Positions 38,891-52,600 of a stretch of 64,000 nt of DNA are shown piece by piece. Position numbers and translations under genes: made by a program. The notes under the pieces were generated by a model that was not told the DNA's origin, ran no database searches, and worked only from the letters and a program-made list of their open reading frames with translations. Location of the stretch: positions 48,291,501 through 48,355,500 of the forward strand of contig NC_071667.1 in the NCBI RefSeq assembly GCF_028554725.1, read 5' to 3'. Position 1 is the stretch's first letter, and each line of letters opens with the position of its first letter. The stretch is from Zeugodacus cucurbitae (taxonomy: Eukaryota; Arthropoda; Insecta; Diptera; Tephritidae).

Positions 38891-39836
38891 TATATTTATA
38901 TATTATATATTACATATTCTTATTTAACTTATTTCTTTATTATAAATATTACATTTTTTCGTTGTACATATCCTTGACAAAAGCCTCAAATATAAAATGT
39001 ACTGTAATTTCTCTTGATTTGTGAATAAAACACAAAACTTTCAAATTTGATATTCAATATATGTATGTACATAGCTACCGCTGTGTTCCTCTCTATTTAA
39101 CGTTATATACAGGATTTCCTATAGAATTTTCAGAATCCTAGATTTTCTCCTTCAATAAAATATTCTGATTTCTTTTCTGTTCTATATACCTTAACCTATT
39201 TATAATCAGCTTTGCAAGAATAATAAAGTGCATTCGAAATAAATGTTATACATAATTATGAAATAATACGGCCTTCTTAATATTGATCATAATTTCTTCC
39301 TATATTAGAATAGTCAGCAGAAATTATTTCCCAATCAACTTTGTTATGTCTTATATTTATAAATGTAGACATTAACGAAAAGTTTCATATATTCGAAAGC
39401 AAACATACAAATGTAACGGCCAGAGTCTGATATTTTTTGAATAATTCTAACATTGCATAAACAAGTCTGAGTCTGAGCTGAAATTAACATTATATAAATT
39501 CCGCACAATTTATGAAGGGGCACTCAACACGGTATATCTCCCCTCGCAAAGGAATATTAATTATGTTGGTATATATATATTTTTTTGTCCAAAAAGGTTT
39601 TTAGCCATTTAAATTTATATTTTCTTATGAAATTATTTCTAGGTTCTAGGTTATTTGGTTCTTATTTGAACCAAAATCGATTATTTCGATGACGTTGCGT
39701 TTTCGTGGTTGTTATAATTGTGTGTGTTGGTACCTGGTATGGTGGATGTGGCGAATCAGTGTTTCAGTGTTGTACATCTGAGTGTATTTTGTGTGCTTGT
39801 GTTGTGCGTTGCAGAGTAATATGTTGATGTTCTGTT
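38891..39836. other. AT-rich non-coding stretch
   Basis: No gene or element was recognised. Confidence 0.45.
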
Positions 39837-41038
39837 TTTATACTCTCGCAACAAATGTTGCTAAAGAGAGTATTATAGTTTTGTTCACATAACGGTTGTT
39901 TGTAACACCCAAAACTAAACGAGTTGGATATAGGGTTATATATACCAAAGTGATCAAGGTGAAGAGTGGAGTTCAAATCCGAATGTCTGTCTGTCCGTCC
40001 GTCCGTCCGTCTGTGCAAGCTGTAACTTGAGTAAAAATTAAGATATCTTGATGAAACTTGGCACACTTATTTCTTGGCACCATAGGAAGGTTGCTTTCGA
40101 AAATGAGCAAAATCGGACCACTGCCACGCCCACAAAATGGCGAAAACCGAAAACACATAAAGTGCCATAACTAAGCCATAAATAAAGCTATGGAAATAAA
40201 ATTTGGTATGAAGGATCGCACTATGAAGGGGCATATTTGGATGTAATTTTCTTGGGGAAGTGGGCGTGGCCCCGCCCCTTACTAAGTTTTTTGTACATAT
40301 CTCGCAAACCAATAGAGCTATATAAACCAAACTTTCTGCAGTCGTTTTTTTTTAGCCACTTCCGAATGCAGTCCAAAAATGAAAGAAATCGGATAATAAC
40401 CACGCCCACCTCCCATACAAAGGTTAGGTTGAAAATTACTAAAAGTGATTTAACTCACTAACGAAAAACGTCAGAAACACTAAATTTCACATAAGAAATG
40501 ACAAATGAAAGCTGCACTCAGATTTTTTTACAAAATGGAAAATGGGCGTGGCGTCGCCCACTTATGGGTCTAAAACCATATCTCAGGAACTACCCGACCG
40601 ATTTCAATGAAACTTGGTTTGTAATAGTTTCCTTACATCCCAATGATATGTTGTGAAAATAGGCCAAATTGCTTCACAACCACGCCTACTTCCTATATAC
40701 CAGAACTTTGAAGACGATCTGAATCGTTTACTTTACAATATATAAAGTAAGTACTAGTGAAGATATCGATGCAGAACTTTGCACAAATACTATGTTAATA
40801 ATGTGGCAGCTCCATTCTAAAAATCGCCGAAATCGGACCATAAGTTTTTAAGGCCCCATATATCGAACATCTAACCTAATATTAGGGTTTCCAACTTTCA
40901 ATGGACATAATATATCACATATATGACGACTATGTGGGTCAAATTGTGTATTATATAACATTAATAAAGTTAAATAAATAAATTGCGAGAGTATAAAATG
41001 TTCGGTTACACCCGAACTTAGCCCTTCCTTACTTGTTT
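39837..41038 (+). mobile_element. HINE-like element, copy A6 (near full length)
   Basis: This is the best reference copy. It has TTTATACTCTCGCAAC at 39838, the tgtccgtc minisatellite at about 39985-40013, blocks with GTGGGCGTGGC, the inverse motif TTGCGAGAGTATAAAA at about 40983-41000, a hairpin GTTCGG-TTACAC-CCGAAC just after it, and a tail CTTAGCCCTTCCTTACTTG. About 1.2 kb. The order is that of DINE-1-type Helentron derivatives. It has no coding capacity. Confidence 0.75.
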
Positions 41039-42995
41039 AACATATGTTCTATTTTGAGGGCTACTGAGACTCATTTAGCCATGCTGGCCCTCCACCTAAG
41101 CGAATATATGATATTATTACGTATACGCCATGACCTACACACTATCTTCTCGAGTCAAACTAATCGCATGTTTAAGCCAAAAATAATCAGTTTACCTTAT
41201 TTCTAAAAAAATTATGAGCATTAAATTGCCGCTAAACCTGATATAGAAATTTAAATGATAGACTTAAAATTAATATTTTTTGTTTCGTTCTAAGGCGTGT
41301 GTGTTTGATTCATCATTACAGTAACTTAAAACCATTAATTACTCAGAATAAATTCATAACATATTATCTTTCATTAACGAAATATATTAAAATTAAATTT
41401 GCTCCAATATTTTCTCAATCTATAAATCACTGCTGAAATATATGTGTATGGTCACGTGAATTCTTTTCCCCGCCAACAAAATTAACGACATATGACGCTA
41501 TTTTATTTATAGAATGTTTATTTAACATTTGTATTAGAAAATCTTCACACAGATTTGAGCCAAAACAGCTAAACTTTTTTGTTTACACATTCATATTTTT
41601 ATTTCTATTACAATATAGTAAGCATACGAATGTGCACATGTACATACCCGCACTTAAGTATTCCCCATAATTACATTTATTTACAATCGTATATTATGCC
41701 GCCACCTGGAAGTTAATTCTAATTTTGTTGCATACAATGTTTGCGGTCAAATGTTTACAAAATATGTATGGTCTGTGTTGGTACATATGTGGATGTAGAG
41801 AAGTGTTAGTGGACGATATATGAAGAGACTCGGTTATGAGTAGTAACAAAGAGCAAAATAACATTTTTTGGGTATGTTATGAACGCTTTTAAAAGTCGAG
41901 AATACGAGACAAGAAATAATGTTTCAACCCGATACGCAAAACCACGACTTGTTTCACATATCATAATAAAATATAATACAATAATAATAATATAATATTC
42001 ATGTAAATGAGCGATTTGTCAATTATCTTAATAAATTTAAAGCCTTTTCGCACAAGAGTAAATTTAATCAGCCTTTGCTCGATTAAAGAACTATTTAAGT
42101 TCGATTTACCAAACAAAAGATACATATTATTTTATTACATTAATAGACAAATCGAGTTGGAACTGGAATGCAACTCTACGGGTCCTCGCTAGAAATTGGG
42201 TTGTGCTAATTGATCATATAACAATCAGCTGATGGAACTAACATATTTCTTTTCGCGTTATATAGCCTTTTCTCATAGCCAATTTATTATATAATTAAGA
42301 AATTAATTTTTGCCTTTCAACTCCTTTAATTTACCCAAACTGCGACTATGTACCGGGCTTTTCACCAGCTGACAAGCTAAAGGGATTATCGGCATTAAGT
42401 ATTAATGAACAATAATAATAATTTCTACAACAACCTTACGTTACTAATAATTCAGAGAAGTATAAAAGAGCTATCATTATGAAGATGACAATGTGGCAAT
42501 AGTAGTTGATTGGAAACCCCTAGGTGCAAATCCAAGCTTCCCAAAAACTGATTTTGTTTTCTTATTCTTTTTATTATCCTAAATAATAGCAAGGCAAAGA
42601 TGAAATGAAATATGATCAGTTCGCCAAAACTAGTGCAACCAATATTTTAAAGGCTAAAAAGAGCCCATAAATCGATCACATTAACTTAGGAAGTACATAT
42701 TTTCACTTTTATTCGGATAAAAGTGAAAGTGTGAAGTTTTATTTGAACAGAATATAAGAAAAGCAAGAAAGAGGTGGAGACTCAGAGAAAACATTCCATT
42801 TTATAAACACAAGTAGACGAATTGGTTGATATATGTATGAACAAATGAATACTAGAAAAGTGATTGAAAATCGAAGCTTAGAAATTACAGATTTGCTATT
42901 TTTAATACTTTGTAACCACGAAATATGTATATATGTATGTACATAATCCAATACACATGCAAAAACTTTAGAAACTTTTCATTTTATGCTTTCAG
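41039..42995. other. AT-rich stretch ahead of the receptor, ending in a splice acceptor
   Basis: No gene was recognised. The end (42966-42995) is a pyrimidine-rich tract closing in TTTCAG, a strong acceptor candidate 366 bases before the receptor ATG. Confidence 0.45.
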
Positions 42996-43361
42996 CGAAT
43001 TTCAATGGGAAATTACAAAATCAACAAGCGACCAAAAGGCACTAAAAATTTACATAATTCCGAAAGCCGCTTACAATTTTACACCTTTATGAGTACCAAT
43101 GTGTTTCATGAAAAGGTGAAGCTGGCAAAAATAACCGATGACAAGGTATAAATTCATCAGAAAGCTGCAAAGACAACAGCAACGAATCTAAACAAAAGCA
43201 AAGTGTGTTTACGTTAATAATGTCCAAAGTAGAGGCGACAAAGCAAAACCTAGAAACAAAATTCATCAAAAGACACTCACCCACATAATAGGCAAAAAGC
43301 CAAATGTTAAAGAAATAAATTGAGATTCATATATACACACAGAAATTTCTACGGCATTAAA
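42996..43361 (+). other. Probable 5' UTR part of receptor exon 1, with a uORF
   Basis: The segment runs from the acceptor candidate to the start codon. It includes an upstream ORF of 48 codons (ATG at 43005, TAA at 43149-43151) that begins 10 bases after the predicted acceptor, plus other out-of-frame ATGs. An in-frame TAA at 43308 upstream of the receptor ATG with no intervening ATG supports 43362 as the start. A uORF this long would be expected to limit translation of the receptor. Whether the region is transcribed from 25.4 kb is unknown. Confidence 0.45.
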
Positions 43362-43651
43362 ATGCTCGACTCACACATACCTACAACGGCAGTGAGTGAC
43401 GTTGGGAGCAAACAGTCCTACAATGGCGACGCTTTTGCTGAGTTCGAGAGTAGTGGAGTCGGGTCGGGCATCGTCATTGCCAATGAAAATACTCGTGTTG
43501 ATTTCGGCGGTTTAGCGGAGGGCCTGCAAGATAATTATTCCCAACTTATCGGCACCGCATCGGCCATTGATTGGTGCAATCAATCACTGTTACTCTATGG
43601 ACTAAATAACTGTAGTATGAATACTAACGGTGAAAATAACGATACAATGGC
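43362..43651 (+). CDS. TkR99D: Receptor coding exon 1 (extracellular N-terminus)
   Basis: Encodes residues 1-96 and two bases of 97. No signal peptide is evident, as is usual for this family. Four N-glycosylation sequons are present (N58 YS, N73 QS, N83 CS, N93 DT). The donor GTAAGT begins at 43652, phase 2. The region has a diverged copy at 17.0-17.26 kb. Confidence 0.85.
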
Positions 43652-46600
43652 GTAAGTACAAGATAAAACAAAGCCGAATTGGGTTTATTTTAGTTTTTAG
43701 TATTTTATTTGTTAGACTAACGTGTTAGTACACCATTCATACTATAATTAAGTTCATAAAAATACATAAATACATAGAACCTTACAGCCATAGGATACAC
43801 CCCACCTATAAGATACCCACATTAACAATACTCGAACAATTAAAGCCAAATTGATTATTTGGTCGAGGGGGACCTTTAGCCAAGGACAGCTTCACTTCGC
43901 CTTCCAAGCGCAGAGCAGATCTCCTTGTTTATTTGCCGCCACCTCCGTTTATTGCTACTCTGGCAATAAATGCTCTGAACTGAATTATTGCTTTGCAATG
44001 GAGAAATGGTAAGCATTCATTCAATTAAGGTCTAAATTTCATAGCATTGTTCACAACTGGTCTAGTTTTATTTTTTATTTTAGTTTATTTATATAGCATA
44101 AGAACGTCAGCATCATCGCTTTCGTTTGGCGTATGAAATCCTGAATATATTACCGTTGATATTATCATGCTGAAAAACTGGCATTTAAGTTTGGAGCCAC
44201 GATCGTTGGATGAAAAGATTTTGTTCTTTCTGACTCTGGTGTAGACATAATTCTCCAGCAGAATTAACCTGCTGAAAAAATGCTTCATTAAAAACACAGA
44301 TGTTTCCGGTTTTTCACCGCGTGTTACACTGCAATAATCTATTTGTTCTTCGGTATTCTAAATATTGAGAAATAAAATATATTTTCCATCATATTTTCTA
44401 AATCCCATTCCGCATTGCATTATAACTTTTCGAAGCTATAGCAATAATACAAAATGCTTCACAGTAAATCAAACCAAGAGGAGCATGAGAACTACTGATA
44501 CACAATAGAAGAATAAAAATGACAACTGCATAAAAAAAATTGCCTGCAGCTTGAACGGAAATTGACGGTAATTCAAAATTATTCAAAAACATATTCTATT
44601 ATTACCTATTTTGCCATTCCTACAACTTCTGTCGTCAATTCAATTTTCAATGCAAGTAACGAATTGTCAATGATGGAACAATGAAAATGCTAAAATTGCA
44701 AAATTAGAATGCAAATCAGTTTAAGGTATGACAACATTAAACATACCACGAAAGTGCTTTATTAAAGGTTTAAAATTTTCCACATATTCACGGAGGCACT
44801 AGTTTAAAGCGCGGCAGGAAACAAAGCGTGAAGATGTGTAGTGTAATGCACACACATTTACATACTTTTTACGAGTATATGCTCACCTCACATACTATGC
44901 ATATACATTAAAATTAACAAAAGTGCGCTGTATTCGCATTCTCAGACTTGTATGTGACGTGTTTTAATGTGAAAGTGGCTGGTCATGGCCCCGTAGCGAC
45001 ACATTAAACACGCCTTGCTAGACTTAATTGCAACATTTGCATAACTCCTTCGCAGCTGCCGGTCCTACGAGATCTTATAACAATATTTATTACACCTTAA
45101 TAGCTGGAAAGTAGGAACTTTAAATTACTTTTATATTCTGATAAGCAAATGAACATAACTTGAAGAAGTAATATCAAACGCAACTGGATGTACTTAGATA
45201 CCTCCAGCTCTGGTGAACCCTAGGTTTTATGACTGCTTTGGCATGGTGCAAAAATACTTACCGGAAAGATGCTGGCCGCAGTTTTCATGGCTCACATCTG
45301 CTCCATTATAATGTCATTCAATTAAGTTAAAAAAACTGCAGCCCCCTCCACCATAATGTCGAAAATTTACCTTAATTTTCAGAATTTTAGTAATTTCCTG
45401 TCGAATTTAAGATGGGGGTATGGGGCATATATGTATCACGCACATCGAGCAAAAAGAAATTATGATGAGAATATCATCGCGGGATCCCTCATAATTTTTG
45501 TTTATATACTAGCCATATATTGGCAAAATATAAGCAAATAAAAACAAGTAAGGAAGGACTAAGTTCGGAAGTAACCGAACATTATAAACTCTCGCAATTT
45601 ATTTATTTAAAATTATTAATATAACACAGAATTTGATCCACACACACGGCATAAAGTCCATTAGGAAACAAAAATCAATATATATAGTACATGGGGGCTG
45701 GATAATTCATGAACCGATTCCAACTATTTTTGCCATCTACCTACATTCTATCCAAGATTATATGCTCACTAAATGTTGCTTGCTTTATATATTGTAAAGT
45801 AAACAATTTAGATCGACTTCAATGTTCTGGTTCATGTGAAGTAGGCGTGGTTGTGAACCGATTTGAACTATTCTTATAAAAAATCATTGGAATTGGTCGA
45901 ATGGTTTCGGATATATGATTTTTGACACATAAGTGGGCGGAGCCACGCCCATTTCAAACTTTGTATACCAATTTGGGTGAAGCTTTTCTTCTAGTCTAGG
46001 TTTCTAGTATTTTTCCTTAGTGAATTAAAGCATTTCTAGTAGTTTTCAACGTAACCTATGTAGGGGAGGTGAGCGTGGTTATAATCCGATTTCTTCCATG
46101 AACCATAATGGAAAGTGGCTAAAACAAACGATTGTAGAGAGTTTGGTTGATATAGCTTTAGTTGTTTATGAGATATGTGCAAAAAACTTAATTGTGGGCA
46201 GGGCCACGCCTCTTTTGCCAAAAAATTACAACCAAATATGACCCTTCCTAGTACGATCCTTTGTACCAAATTTTACTTTTATAACATTATTAATGACTTA
46301 ATTATGACACTTTATATGTTTTTGAATTTCGGCGTGACAATGGTCCGATTTCGCTCATTTTCGATACCAACCTGCTCAGGGTGCTAAGGAATAAGTGTAC
46401 CAAGTTTCATCATGATATCTCATTTTTCACTCAAGTTATCGCTTGCACGAACAGACGGACAGACGGATTTCAACTCCACTCGTCATACTGATCATTTATA
46501 TAAATATAATGACTAACTCCTTTATTTTTAGGTGACACAAACTTTTGCAAGTTTGTTGCGAGAGTATTAATATAAAAAAGTAAGGAAAGGCTAAGTTCGG

Positions 46601-49600
46601 GTGTAACCGAACAATTTATACTCTCGCAATTTATTTATTTAACTTAATTAATATTATATAATACACAATTTGACCCACATATTCATCATATATATTGTAT
46701 AAAGTCCATTGAAAGTTGGAAAACCTATGGTCCGATTTCGCCGATTTTTATAATGGGGTTGCCACACTATAAACTTAGTATTTGTGCAAAGTTCTGCACC
46801 GATATCTTCACTAGTGCTTCCTTTATATATTGTAAAGTTAACGATTCAGATCGTCTTCAAAGTTCTGGTATATTCAAAGTTGGCGTGGTTGTGAAGCGAT
46901 TTGGCCTATTTTCACAACATATCATTGGGATGTAAGAAAACTATTACAAACCAAGTTTCATTGAAATCGGTAGAGTAGTTCCTGAGATATAATTTTTGAC
47001 CCATAAGTGGGCGACGCCTCGCCCATTTTCCATTTTGTAAAAAAATCTGAGTGCAGCTTCTATCTGCCATTTCTTATGTGAAATTTAGTGTTTCTGGCGT
47101 TTTTCGTCACTGAGCTAACTCACTTTTAGTAAATTTCAACCTAACCTTTGTATGGGAGGTGAGCGTGGTTATTATCCGATTTCAACTATTTTCATGGTGT
47201 GTGGTGGGGTACGTAAGAGAACTGACTGCAGAAAGTTTGGTTTATATAGCTTTATTGGTTTGCGAGTTATATATAAATAACCGATTTGGGGGCGGGGCCA
47301 CGCCCACTTTCCCAAAAAAATTACATCCAAATATGCCCCTTCCTAGTGCGATCCTCTATTCCAAATTTTACTTTTATAACTTTACTTATGGCTTAGTTAT
47401 GACACTTTATGTGTTTTCGGTTTTCGCCATTTTGCGGGCGTGGCAGTGGTCCGATTTTGCCCATTTTCGAAAGCATCCCAAAAAGTTGCTTCTTCTAATT
47501 AGAAACCTTTTAATATGGCATATCAAAATCAAATCCATTTTTTTTTCTTCCAAATTAAGCAGCACAAATAAATCATCTTAGAATGAAGAATTTATTTTTT
47601 GCGTAATTGAGAGATCCTTTAATATCGTAACACCTACTTTTGCACGCCAAATACCATTCAATCAATGGCGGAATATTAATTGCCATTAAATCACAGCGGT
47701 GCATTTGTTATTACACCTTGCGTGTCTGCCACACTGTCTGGTTTGTGGTGCGCCATATGTTTGCCTAGACAATTTTACGAACATTATTGTGTTTTCGTAT
47801 TTGTCTTCACATTGTCTTTCATATACTGAAATAACAAAAGTTTATTATTGTTGATCCACACAAAAACGTGATTCTAAGAAAAATCGGAAATATTCATAAA
47901 AAGGACAAAATTTAAATAAGAAAATCAAATAGAATATGATTTGTCGTTTAAGAATACGATTATATTCAATATTGTACTATTAGTCTTGGCTTTTCTATTT
48001 TGTTTTTTTTTTTTAATGCATTTCTATATTATAAGTTTTCCGAAATAACAAATATTCGTTTTCACGAAAACCTCTTATACCGATCAAGCAAATGTGTTAC
48101 ATTGAGTACCTTAAATAACGAACATCGGGGATTTGTAAGTACTCGATTTAACGAACAACAGACATCAAATCAAATCGTGGTAAAAGTAGAATTAAAACTA
48201 TAAGTTGAAAAAATTTTTAAGAAATATGCAAATTAAAAAAATGAGTACAAGAAAAATATTGAATTTTATAGAAAAACTTAAAATTATTGATCAGCACCAA
48301 ATTGAAATATAAGTGCAGGATTTGTTTAAATAATTAATTGAAAAATATCCACCTGAATTGGTCCATTTTGGAAGAAATTAGCTTATGAAATAAATGCATA
48401 CTCTTCAGAGCGCCAGGGAGAAAATTTCCAAGGAAGGAGTGGCTGAAACTTACGTATTGATTGACTTCTACTTCTATATTCAATTCACAAGTTGTACATT
48501 AATTTCACTTAATTGTCTTAATGGTATGTGTTTAGTAAACAGTTGGAGCTTTCATCTTTCAAGCAAAAACAAATGATTTTATTTGATTCGATGTCACTTA
48601 CGTCAGTCCGAAATTGGGGTTTTTGTTAGAATATGGAGCTGCTAATATGTCATTTCACAAAGCTTATTTAATTTACATGGATGTCTTAGTATATCTAATT
48701 TTTGGAAATATTGTAATATTACTCACGAATATCCACGGCGTATACGTTACAATAATAAATAAATAAAAACATGCGCTCTTGATAGGTATAGAGGCAATAT
48801 TTTGACTTTGTTAATACGCAATTTAAATTAATTATTAAATTTACAAATATAAATAAATAATAAATATACAGGTGTTTCTCTACACCTTGTTGTACTTTAC
48901 ATGAAATTTCAATACTGCATGAAATGACCGTTTCTGACAGATTAATTATACATATATATTTATATATTTCTAAGACAAAATTTATAAAAAATCAATCAAA
49001 AATCTTGAAAGAGAAAAGAACAAACAGAACATTATAATGCCCTGTCACTCATACCTCTATTTACCATATAGATACATATGTACATACATATATTATTTTA
49101 CAGAATGAATGGAATGTGATTCATTTGTAACGCCTGTTATTTAGTTATTTCTTCCTAACCAATCCATTTTTTCTTTTCTCTCTCTATGCAGGGACGATGA
49201 TATATCATTCATATTGCCATGGTGGCGCCAGGTCCTGTGGTCTATACTATTCGGTGGCATGGTTTTAGTGGCGACGGGCGGAAATTTAATTGTGGTTTGG
49301 GTTGTTATGACGACAAAAAGAATGCGAACCGTTACCAATTATTTCATAGGTGAGTAAAGGTGGATATAAACCATTAATGCAAATAATCAATTTCATAGTG
49401 GTTTACATAGTAATATAGTGAACACGATATCCGATTTTAAACTTCATATTTAGATTTAAATATATCACATACACGTTATAAATACTACTCACTCGTATAT
49501 AAAGGAATTTTTAGTAGACAATCTACATGATAGAGCGTTAATTGAATTTGTCTGTCTACATAAGTACTTGGTGCGTCAACAGCCGCAGGCAATGTCAATA

Positions 49601-52600
49601 GCCATCATAAAATTATCCTCCACTTTATTGTATTGTTGTTATTTATATTATATAATACACAATTTGACCCACATATTCGTTATATATGTTATATAAAGTC
49701 CATTGAAAGTTGGAAACCCTAATATTAGGTTAGAAGCACCGAGGTCCTATGTATGTCATGTTCGATATATGGGGTCTTGAAAACATATGGTCCGATTTCG
49801 GCGATTTTTAGAATGGGGCTGCCACACTATTAACATAGTATTTGTTCAAAGTTCTGCACCGATATCTTCAGAAGTGCTTACTTTATATATTGTAAAGTAA
49901 ACGATTCAGATTGTCTTCAAAGTTCTGGTATATAGGAAGTAGGCGTGGTTGTGAAGCGATTTGGCCTATTTTCACAACATATCATTGGGATATAAGGAAA
50001 CTATTACAAACCAAATTTTATTGAAATCGGTCGAGTAGTTCCTGAGATATGGTTTTTGACCCATAAGTGCGCGATGCCACGCCCATTTTCCATTTTGTAA
50101 AAAAATCTGAGTGCAGCTTTCATCTGCCATTTCTTATGTGAAATTTAGTGTTTCTGACGTTTTTCGTTAGTGAGTTAACCCACTTTAAGTAATTTTCAAC
50201 CTAACTTTTGTATGGGAGGTGGGCGTGGTAATGATCCGATTTCTTTCATTTTTAGATTGTATTAGGAAGTAGCTAAAAAACGACTGCAGAAAGCAACCTT
50301 CCTATGGTGCCAAGAAATAAGTGTGCCAAGTTTCATCAAGATATCTTAATTTTTACTCAAATTACAGCTTGCACAGACGGACGGACGGACGGACAGACAG
50401 ACATTCGGATTTGAACTCCACTCTTCACCCTGATCACTTTGGTATATACACTGGTGGTCACATAATTAAGGACACTCCGTTTTCTTTTAAAATATTGGTT
50501 TATTTTATAATTTAAAAGCGACATATTTTTTTAAACTTCAGTTACCATATTTATTATCTTCTAAGGTATAAATTTATTGAAAATTTAACGAACAAATTGT
50601 TTCCCATCTGAACCAAATAAATTAAACTTGGATTCATCGCTCAACAGTATTTGTTTCCAAAAATCTAAGGGTTTTCCGATATACTCCTTTGCAAATTTAA
50701 TACGACTCTTTAAGTTTTTGTTTGATACGTGCGGTTTTTTTCTTGCGATTCAAGAAGACGACATCTGATGGTTCGTGTTGATACATTGTTGGTCAGTTGA
50801 TCCTTTATCGTGCCAAGAATTTGCCTGGAAGTTAAAAAAGGATTCGCCTTGCAAACTCTACAAATTACACGATCGTCCTTTGAAGTAGTTTTTCTGGGCC
50901 GTTTTTTTTTTCTTATTTTACTCCCTGTCCTCCGTGATGAATCAAAGCATTGTGAACCATTGATTTTGGGCATAAAAGTTCCTTCGCTACGGCTCTAATG
51001 GACATTTTTTCCTTCACGTACTTGTAAATAATCATTTTCCTCAATTCTGGAGTACAACTCTTTTTTCGACCCATATCTAACAGTTATTTTATTTGATATT
51101 GAATATTTAGTTAATATACAAATGATTTATACAACTTACCGCAAGTTTTTGTGTTAAAATAATAAAAAATCCAATAAAAAAATTGGTGTCCTTAATTATG
51201 TGACCAAGCACAAGCACACTCAAAATACAATAAATTCATCAAACCGCCGAATTTTAGTAAAACTGTCTAAATTTGTCACTCAAAAACGTGCTACATTTTT
51301 GAGCACAGTTATAATATACCGTTGCAATTTACATTTTAAATTTAGGCGAAAATTTAGTGCTAAAAACATTGAACTGAAACGCGTGTTTTACTCAACTTTA
51401 TTTTGTCCCTAATTATGTGGCCACCAGTGTATAACCCTATATCTAACTCGTTTAGTTTTGGGTGTTAAAAACACCGTTATGTGAACAAAACTATAATACT
51501 CTCTTTAGAAACATTTGTTGCGAGAGTATAAAAAAACGAGTCGAAGAACCTATTTGACTACATATTAATGGAAAGGGGTGATTTATAGGATGTTTGGCTG
51601 GAGGTTCTTAATGCGAAATTGTATAAAACTTCCCCAAGGTTGCTAAAGTGCTTATAAATAAATTTTCACACATGCCATGGCATTACGGAATATACCTTTG
51701 CGTAGAACTTAAAAGAGAAAAAAGACTTACAACTATGCTATTAACACCCAGTGAAATATATATAAAGGTAACCATATTTTCTTTAAAAACTAAATATAAT
51801 GGCATACTTATAGCGTTTTCTTTTCTCAAAAAAATGTAACATTTACTCTGTCCTGTACTCGGGTTTTCAAATTGTGAGTGAAAGTTAACCAGCATAATAG
51901 GAAGACATTTTATTTTTCTTTTATCGTTCAAAAAGGTAATGCAGCATATGAATAGTGTTGATGTATAAAAAGGAAGCATTTTCATCGAGATGAAAATAAA
52001 ACGCTATTAGAATTATTTTTTTATAATTGGTTATTTATTATTTATTTAATAATTTATTTATTCATCCCTAATTCTGGATAAACACCAACAAAAGTCCCAA
52101 GGAAAAATCGAATAAGCAAATTTCCAAAAAAAAAATTAATCTAAGTTCGCCACTAACTTCTTTAAAGAAAATCTGGTTACCTTTATATATAATTCGCTGA
52201 ATGTTTTATGGGGATCTATGAAGATGAATAAGGAAGAACGTCAGAAAGATCGACGTACCATCAGTAGTTTGGTTTTAATAAGATAATGATTCGAAGCGCT
52301 CTGCCCATGTAGTTAGGGAGAGGACAAGTTAAACAGTTATCAGATATGAAAGAGAATTTCTGGGCAGAAGTCATGTCAAAGTTACTGAATATGTATCCAA
52401 GAAACAATGATAACATAAAAAGTGATATAAGGAAACCCAAAAATCAATTGAATCCATCCCACGAAGTATTCGAGCTGTAATAGATGATTGAGGTAGATAC
52501 TGAGGTAGACGAAGGTATTATTTAATATTAATTTTCCAAATATTTTTTTAGTGTATTAAGTTTTTAAACAATTAATTGTAGTGTGTGCTCAATTCTGTGA

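Larger units (their letters stand above)
43652..49191 (+). other. Receptor intron 1
   Basis: A 5.5-kb intron ending in a long pyrimidine tract and TATGCAG. It holds two tandem HINE-like copies (45543-47486). The remaining parts (43652-45542 and 47487-49191) show no gene. Confidence 0.8.
49641..51529 (-). mobile_element. HINE-like element, copy A9, split by a Tc1-like element
   Basis: Family landmarks run from about 49641 to 50448 and resume at 51432-51529, where the TTGCGAGAGTATAAA motif and flanking 'acaccgttatgtgaac' segment occur. The distal hairpin and tail are lost. An internal deletion of roughly 250 bases is seen near 50297, where the sequence jumps from the 'ctgcagaaag' segment to the 'caaccttcctatgg' segment. 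Confidence 0.75.

Noticed and set aside
47159..47581. 140-residue plus-strand frame
   Set aside because: Three quarters of it is HINE copy A8 sequence and the rest is flank.
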